Source: Dolomitihabitans soli
GTDB lineage: Bacteria > Actinomycetota > Actinomycetes > Streptosporangiales > Streptosporangiaceae
Reading direction: 5' to 3'
Assembly: GCF_022213955.1 (NCBI RefSeq)
Contig: NZ_JAKNTW010000020.1
Coordinates: forward strand, 124,001 to 188,000
DNA length: 64,000 nt
Made by a program: the position numbers and the translations under genes. How positions within the stretch are numbered: position 1 is the first letter of the stretch; the number at the start of each line of letters is the position of its first letter. The notes below the pieces were generated by a model. That model made no database searches, was not told where the DNA came from, and saw nothing but the letters and a program-made list of their open reading frames with translations. Shown piece by piece: positions 59,577-64,000 of the stretch.

Positions 59577-59667
59577 GGTCGCCGGCGGTGATCTCCCCAG
59601 GAGGGCCAGGTCGTGGGCGCGCTATCGGTGACCTCCAGGGGGGCGAGGGCGGCCCCGGTCGTGGGCG

Positions 59668-61020
59668 TTACGGGGAGCCGGGGAGGACGGCGGCCAGTTC
59701 CGGGATGCGGGCGCGGTAGCCGTCGAGCAGCTTGCGCGCCGTACCGACCGAGTCGACCAGGGGATGCAGGGCGAACGCCTCGACGGCCAGGCGCGACGAG
59801 CCGGACAGGGCGGCCGCGATGGCCGTCTGCTCGACCGCCTTCACCTGCTGCACGAGACCGAGGAGACGGCCGGGGAGCGGGTCGGTGGCCAGCGGCCGGA
59901 CTCCGGACCCGTTCACCACGCAGGGGACCTCGACGACCGCCTCCGGAGGCAGACCGGGCACCGCGGCGCCGTTGCGGACATTGAGAATCATGGTGGCGGA
60001 CTCGCCGCGGACGATGGCGGCCATCAGGGCGAGCGCGATGCCCTCGTACCCTCCCGCCTCCAGGTCGGCGGCGTCGCGTTCGCCGGCGTCGGCGAGGTCG
60101 CGGGTCTCGGCCATGTACGTCGCGTCGCGGTCGGCGCGGGCCCGCTCCCACGCGTCGAGGGCGTGCTCGGGCCGCTCCCGCACGGCCGCGTAGAACCGGT
60201 TCTGCCCGTCGAGCAGGGACTCACCGCGGGTGTGCTCGGCGTCGCCGATCGCGGCGATGGATTCGCGGGTGAAGTAGTAGTAGTGCAGGTATTCGTTGGG
60301 CAACGCGCCCAGAGTCCGCACCCAGTCGGCGCCGAAGATCCGGGCCTCCTCGACCCGCCGTAGCGCCACGTCGTCGGCGAGCAGGGCGGGCAGCACGTCG
60401 CGGCCCTGGTAGGTGAGCCCGCGCAGCCAGCCGAGATGGTTCAGCCCCACGTAGTCGGGCGACACCCGCGCCGGATCGAGCCCGAGGGCGGCGGCCGCCC
60501 GCCGGATCAGCCCGACCGGGGAGTCACAGACGCCGACCACCCGGTCGCCGAGCACGGTCCGCATCGCCTCGGTGATCATGCCGGCCGGGTTGGTGAAGTT
60601 GATGACCCAGGCGCGGGGCGCGAGGGCGGCCACCCGCTCGGCCACACGCACCGCCACCGGTACGGTACGCAGGCCGAAGGCGATGCCACCGGGCCCGGTC
60701 GTCTCCTGGCCGAGACAGCCAAGTTCCAGCGCGACCCGCTCATCCGCGGTACGGCCCGCGAGGCCGCCGACGCGGATCGCCGAGAAGACGAAGTCGGCGT
60801 CCCGCAGCGCGGTGTCCAGGTCCGTGGTGGTCCGCACCGCGGGCGGGTGGTCGTGCCCGGCCGCGAGCTGGTCGAGCACCTGCCGGATGACCGTCAGCCG
60901 CTCCGCCGACACGTCGTGCAGCACCACCTCCGTCACGCGTGGCGTCGCGGTGTCGCGCAGCAGCGCGCGGTACACGAGCGGGACCCGGAAGCCTCCGCCG
61001 CCGAGAACGGCCAGTTTCAT
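59668..61020 (-). CDS. GH4 family glycosidase, 6-phospho-beta-glucosidase-like
   Basis: This 450-residue NAD- and metal-dependent glycosidase of family 4 has the N-terminal Rossmann motif LAVLGGGGFRVPL, NFTNPAGM, the metal Cys in GVCDSPVGL, and LNHLGW with the second metal ligand His. The CDSP motif places it with the 6-phospho-beta-glucosidase subgroup rather than the CHEV or CHGx groups. The ATG at 61020 follows GAGGGG; a longer frame of seven more residues is less likely. No sugar phosphotransferase gene is present here, so the source of a phosphorylated substrate is unclear. Confidence 0.92.
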   Translation of the reverse strand: MKLAVLGGGGFRVPLVYRALLRDTATPRVTEVVLHDVSAERLTVIRQVLDQLAAGHDHPPAVRTTTDLDTALRDADFVFSAIRVGGLAGRTADERVALELGCLGQETTGPGGIAFGLRTVPVAVRVAERVAALAPRAWVINFTNPAGMITEAMRTVLGDRVVGVCDSPVGLIRRAAAALGLDPARVSPDYVGLNHLGWLRGLTYQGRDVLPALLADDVALRRVEEARIFGADWVRTLGALPNEYLHYYYFTRESIAAIGDAEHTRGESLLDGQNRFYAAVRERPEHALDAWERARADRDATYMAETRDLADAGERDAADLEAGGYEGIALALMAAIVRGESATMILNVRNGAAVPGLPPEAVVEVPCVVNGSGVRPLATDPLPGRLLGLVQQVKAVEQTAIAAALSGSSRLAVEAFALHPLVDSVGTARKLLDGYRARIPELAAVLPGSP

Positions 61021-61053
61021 CGGGGTCCCCTCACCTGCCACGGAGCTCGGGCA

Positions 61054-61075
61054 CCCGATTCGGTCCCGATTCGGT
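61054..61075. repeat. Two tandem copies of CCCGATTCGGT
   Basis: The 11-bp unit is repeated without a gap, 34 bp upstream of the GH4 start codon. Each copy contains the odd palindrome CCGATTCGG. A tandem operator one helical turn apart is one reading; chance is another. Confidence 0.45.
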
Positions 61076-61215
61076 TGCGCTGACCGGCTCGCGCGGTGTG
61101 GGCGGCGATCACGTGAGCGGCGCCCGGTCGCCCGTGAAGGGAGACTTCATGCCCGCACCAGCGCCCGCCTCTTGGGGTCCACGGTCGAGATGGCTCGGTC
61201 TTGCCGTACTGACGA

Positions 61216-61344
61216 TCACGTCGCGGTCCTGGAGACCGTGTGTCCGCGGGGTGCGGCATCGAGCATGAAGAGCTTCGACGGTGTCTCGGCGGGGATGATG
61301 TCCATGAACGGGTCGTCCAGCCGGACGCCGGAGCGTTGCAGCAC
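61216..61344 (-). CDS. Possible 42-residue leaderless open reading frame
   Basis: On the minus strand a GTG at 61344 begins 42 codons, most ending in G or C. The product contains RSGVRLDDPFMDIIPAETPS and then KLFMLDAAP. A perfect TATAAT ends six bases before the GTG, the spacing expected for leaderless transcripts, which are common in actinomycetes. It could equally be the remnant of a larger gene. No similarity is recognised. Confidence 0.35.
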   Translation of the reverse strand: MLQRSGVRLDDPFMDIIPAETPSKLFMLDAAPRGHTVSRTAT

Positions 61345-61350
61345 AGCCGA

Positions 61351-61356
61351 ATTATA
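61351..61356 (-). promoter_or_regulatory. Perfect -10 element TATAAT
   Basis: TATAAT on the minus strand (ATTATA on plus) is rare in such GC-rich DNA. It points towards the small reading frame and the GH4 gene. No good -35 hexamer is seen at 17 bp. The perfect palindrome CAGTCATGACTG (61358-61369) abuts it and may be an operator. Confidence 0.55.
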
Positions 61357-61357
61357 T

Positions 61358-61369
61358 CAGTCATGACTG
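61358..61369. promoter_or_regulatory. Perfect 12-bp palindrome CAGTCATGACTG
   Basis: It lies one base from the minus-strand -10 element and about 100 bp upstream of the PfkB kinase gene, well placed for a regulator of both divergent units. Confidence 0.45.
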
Positions 61370-61419
61370 CGCATAAGTGAGCAACATGCGCCAACCTACT
61401 GACCAAAACACTTGATATG

Positions 61420-61446
61420 TGCGCATCAAACATGCAAGATTGCGCA
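61420..61446. promoter_or_regulatory. TGCGCA repeat sites upstream of the sugar kinase
   Basis: The self-complementary TGCGCA occurs at 61420-61425 (as ATGTGCGCATC) and 61441-61446 (as ATTGCGCACAT), with a third copy at 61368-61373. TTGATA at 61412 could be a -35 element overlapping the first site. These are candidate operators for the kinase and sugar-binding protein operon. Confidence 0.4.
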
Positions 61447-61469
61447 CATCTCGCCCTGTCGAGGAGGGC

Positions 61470-62780
61470 ATGAAACGCGTGTCTGTCCAGGCTTACGACC
61501 CTCTCGCCGATCAGCGAACCCCGCAAGGGCCGCAGTTCGACGTCTTCTTGGCGGGTACCGTCTTCCTCGACATCGTCTTCACCGGCCTGCCCGCGATGCC
61601 CACCGCGGGGACCGAGGTGTGGGCCGAGGGCATGGGCTCCTGTCCCGGCGGCATCGCCAACCTCGCCATCGCGACCAGCCGGCTGGGCCTGCGCACCTCA
61701 CTCGCCGCCGCGTTCGGCGACGACGACTACGGCGACTTCTGCTGGCGCACGCTGGCCGAGCAGGAGTCGGTCGACCTGTCCAGGTCACGGCGATTCGAGC
61801 ACTGGCACTCCCCGGTGACGGTGTCCATGGCCGTCGACCGCGACCGCAGCATGGTGACCCACGGCCACCCGGCGCCCATGTCCGCGTCCGAGATGATCGG
61901 CTCCCCGCCGCGGTCCAGGGCCGTGATCGTGGCGCTCTCCGCCGACGAACCGCTCGGCGTGCCCGGCAGGTGCAGCTGGGCCGAGCTGGCGCATCGCAAC
62001 GGCGCGCTCATCTTCGCCGACGTGGGCTGGGACCCGTCGGGCGCCTGGTCCCCCGACCTGCTGAACCAGCTCTCGGGCTGCCACGCGTTCATGCCCAACG
62101 CGGTCGAGGCGATGGCCTACACCAGCGCCGACACCCCCCGCGACGCGCTGTACGCGCTCGCCGACCGGGTGCCCCTCGCCGTGGTCACCGACGGCGCCGA
62201 CGGCGCGATGGCCATCGACTCCATGACCGGCGAGGAGGCGTTCGTCCCCGCTCCGCGGGTGTCGGCGCTCGACCCGACCGGCGCGGGCGACGTGTTCGGC
62301 GCGGGAATCGTGCTCGGCACCCTCTGCCGCTGGCCGCTGCCCGACCGGCTCGCGTTCGCCGGGCTCTGCGCGGCGCTGGCCGTACAGCAGTTCGGCGGCT
62401 CGCTCGCCGCGCCGGGATGGGGGGACATCGCCGACTGGTGGCACGAGGTGCGGGCGGCGAACGGCCGCGGCAGCGCCTACGCCGACTCGCTCGCCCGCCG
62501 GTACGCCTTCCTCGACCGGCTGGTCCCCACCGTCCCGATGGGCGCGGTACGCCGGGCGGCCGCCACCATCGCCCGGCACGCCGACGTCGGGAGGGCCGCA
62601 CGGACACCGGAGGAGCCACCTGCGAGGACCGCCGAGACCGGACCCGAGGCAGGACCCGAGACCGGACCCGAGACATGGGCCACCGCCGAGACCGACGCCG
62701 GGGTCCCGTCCGGAGCACACGACGATCCAGACGAGCCCGAGGATCCGGACGCCCCCCGGGTGCCCGCCCAGAAGGAGTAA
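61470..62780 (+). CDS. PfkB family carbohydrate kinase
   Basis: This 436-residue sugar kinase has the PfkB signatures GSCPGGIANLAIATSRLG (about residues 68-85) and DPTGAGDVFGAG with the catalytic Asp (about residue 277). VVTDGADGAMAI is the ATP-site strand. The tail after about residue 375 is a low-complexity, Glu/Thr/Pro/Gly-rich extension with repeats around ETGPE. The ATG follows GGAGG. The sugar-binding lipoprotein starts 4 bp after its stop, so the kinase is encoded together with its transporter and should phosphorylate the incoming sugar. Confidence 0.92.
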   Translation: MKRVSVQAYDPLADQRTPQGPQFDVFLAGTVFLDIVFTGLPAMPTAGTEVWAEGMGSCPGGIANLAIATSRLGLRTSLAAAFGDDDYGDFCWRTLAEQESVDLSRSRRFEHWHSPVTVSMAVDRDRSMVTHGHPAPMSASEMIGSPPRSRAVIVALSADEPLGVPGRCSWAELAHRNGALIFADVGWDPSGAWSPDLLNQLSGCHAFMPNAVEAMAYTSADTPRDALYALADRVPLAVVTDGADGAMAIDSMTGEEAFVPAPRVSALDPTGAGDVFGAGIVLGTLCRWPLPDRLAFAGLCAALAVQQFGGSLAAPGWGDIADWWHEVRAANGRGSAYADSLARRYAFLDRLVPTVPMGAVRRAAATIARHADVGRAARTPEEPPARTAETGPEAGPETGPETWATAETDAGVPSGAHDDPDEPEDPDAPRVPAQKE

Positions 62781-62784
62781 CTCC

Positions 62785-64000
62785 ATGATCGCCTCGATCC
62801 GAGCCGGCCGGACGCGCGCCGTACTCTCCGCCGGTCTGGTGGCCCTCGCCGCGGCGGCGTGCGCACCCGGGTCCTCGGCGCCGCCCGCCGCGCCCCCGGC
62901 GCGACCGGAGGCCTCGGCGGTGCGCACCGACGCCGCGGCCCTCGGCGACGTGACCCTGACCATCTGGGACCAGGAGGTACGCGGCGGGCAGGCCGCCCAG
63001 ATGAAGCAGCTCAACGCCGCGTTCGAGGCGAAATATCCAAACATCAAGCTCAACCGGGTGTCCCGCTCCTTCGACGACCTCAACACCACCCTGCGCCTGG
63101 CGCTGAGCGGCAACGAACCGCCGGACGTGGTCGAGGCCAACAACGGCCGGTCCTCGATGGGCGCCTTCGTGAAGGCCGGCCAACTCCGCCCGCTGGACGC
63201 CTACGCCGAGGCGTACGGGTGGAAGAAGCGCTATCCGGAGTCGGTCCTGCGCTACTCGCGGTACAGCCCGGACGGCAAGCTGTTCGGCGAGGGCGACCTG
63301 TACGGCCTGCCGCAGGTCGGCGAGGTCGTCGGCATCTTCTACAACGCCGCCAAGCTGTCGAAACTCGGCCTGGGCCCGCCGAAGACCTGGGACGAGTTCC
63401 AGGCGGCGCTGGCGAAGGCCAAGGAGGCCGGCGAGGTGCCGGCCCAGCTGGGCAACCTCGACAAGTGGCCGGCCGTCCACCTGTTCGGCACCGTGCAGGG
63501 CCGGGCCGTACCGGCCGACCAGATCAGCACGCTGGCCTTCGGCCGCAAGGGCGCCTCGTGGACCACGCCCGAGAACACCAGGGCCGCCGGGCAACTCGTC
63601 GACTGGGTGAACAAGGGCTACTTCAACAAGGGCTTCAACGGCCAGGGCTACGACGCGGCGTGGCAGGCGTTCGGCAAGGGCGAGGGCGTCTTCCTGATCG
63701 CGGGCACCTGGCTGCTCGCCGACCTGGAGAAGTCCCTGGGCAAGGACCTGGGCTTCGTCCTGCCGCCCGGCCCCACGGCCGACGCCGCCCCCGTGGCGAC
63801 CGGCGGCACCGGCCTGCCGTTCGCCATCACGGCCAAGAGCCCGCACCCGGACGCGGCGGCGGCGTACATCGACTTCATCACCAACGCCGACGCCATGAAG
63901 GTGCTCACCGCCACCGGCAACCTGCCGGTGGCCGACACGGACCGGCAGACCGTGAACGCGGGCCCGCAACAGGACGTGTTCACCGCGTTCGGCACCGCCA
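62785..64000 (+). CDS. Sugar ABC transporter substrate-binding lipoprotein (3' end outside window)
   Basis: The frame is open from the ATG at 62785 to the window end, giving 405 residues. The signal ends ALAAAACAPG, with the lipidated Cys at residue 26. It has family 1 features: VTLTIWDQEVRGGQAAQM, PPDVVEANNGRSSMGAFV, YGLPQVGEVVGIFYN and a C-terminal DAAAAYIDFITNADAM. GAAGGAG precedes the start and spans the kinase stop region. Permease genes probably follow beyond the window. Confidence 0.93.
   Translation, partial: MIASIRAGRTRAVLSAGLVALAAAACAPGSSAPPAAPPARPEASAVRTDAAALGDVTLTIWDQEVRGGQAAQMKQLNAAFEAKYPNIKLNRVSRSFDDLNTTLRLALSGNEPPDVVEANNGRSSMGAFVKAGQLRPLDAYAEAYGWKKRYPESVLRYSRYSPDGKLFGEGDLYGLPQVGEVVGIFYNAAKLSKLGLGPPKTWDEFQAALAKAKEAGEVPAQLGNLDKWPAVHLFGTVQGRAVPADQISTLAFGRKGASWTTPENTRAAGQLVDWVNKGYFNKGFNGQGYDAAWQAFGKGEGVFLIAGTWLLADLEKSLGKDLGFVLPPGPTADAAPVATGGTGLPFAITAKSPHPDAAAAYIDFITNADAMKVLTATGNLPVADTDRQTVNAGPQQDVFTAFGTA

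Overview
The window is high-GC DNA, with G or C at most third codon positions, frequent GTG and TTG starts, 4-bp stop/start overlaps and purine-rich ribosome binding sites. The gene families (twin-arginine and lipoprotein exported solute-binding proteins, Lrp and LacI regulators, an IorA-IorB fusion, many glycoside hydrolases) fit a soil actinomycete, plausibly of the Streptosporangiales. The genus cannot be fixed from the sequence. No rRNA, tRNA, insertion sequence, CRISPR array or phage gene was recognised. Both ends of the window cut genes.

Layout. (A) 1-9446, plus strand: an oligopeptide-type ABC importer (binding protein, two permeases, two ATPases) runs with overlapping genes into a sialidase-like protein and two apiosidase-like (DUF4038) proteins. 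(B) 9651-27135: a pectin/rhamnogalacturonan block with an orphan twin-arginine binding protein, an unassigned large protein, an acyltransferase fusion, two GH28 enzymes, a GH78 rhamnosidase, a GH2 and a GH42 galactosidase and a GH29 fucosidase. A shared 10-bp palindrome, TGGCATRCCA, sits in three divergent promoter regions here. (C) 27264-33462: a DUF1537 kinase and PdxA-like dehydrogenase converge with a five-gene set (SDR, carboxymuconolactone-decarboxylase-like, UPF0261, TIM-barrel, cupin). Together they look like a sugar-acid breakdown route. (D) 33463-37563: a scar with relics of a sugar permease and a GntR regulator, a secreted GH43, and a FAD/NAD(P)-binding protein behind a striking AT-rich palindrome.

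(E) 37637-47346, minus strand: one apparent eight-gene operon joining a GH127 beta-L-arabinofuranosidase, a complete peptide-type ABC importer, a prolyl-iminopeptidase-like hydrolase and an aminopeptidase P. This combination suggests uptake and dismantling of hydroxyproline-linked arabinosides, as in extensins, and is the best candidate here for an undescribed system. (F) 47532-55369: a secreted zinc metalloprotease, a sugar ABC importer (binding protein and two permeases, no ATPase), a second GH127 and a LacI regulator, a natural partner for (E). (G) 55433-59550: an indolepyruvate ferredoxin oxidoreductase fusion divergent from an Lrp regulator, with five 9-bp tandem repeats in the leader. 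(H) 59668-64000: a GH4 glycosidase divergent from a PfkB sugar kinase and a sugar-binding lipoprotein, with a possible leaderless 42-residue reading frame between them.

Taken together, the window reads as a plant cell-wall utilisation island. Pectin side chains, arabinan and probably wall glycoproteins would be cut outside the cell, imported by several ABC systems and trimmed inside. All functions are inferred from motifs and neighbours; no database search was possible.
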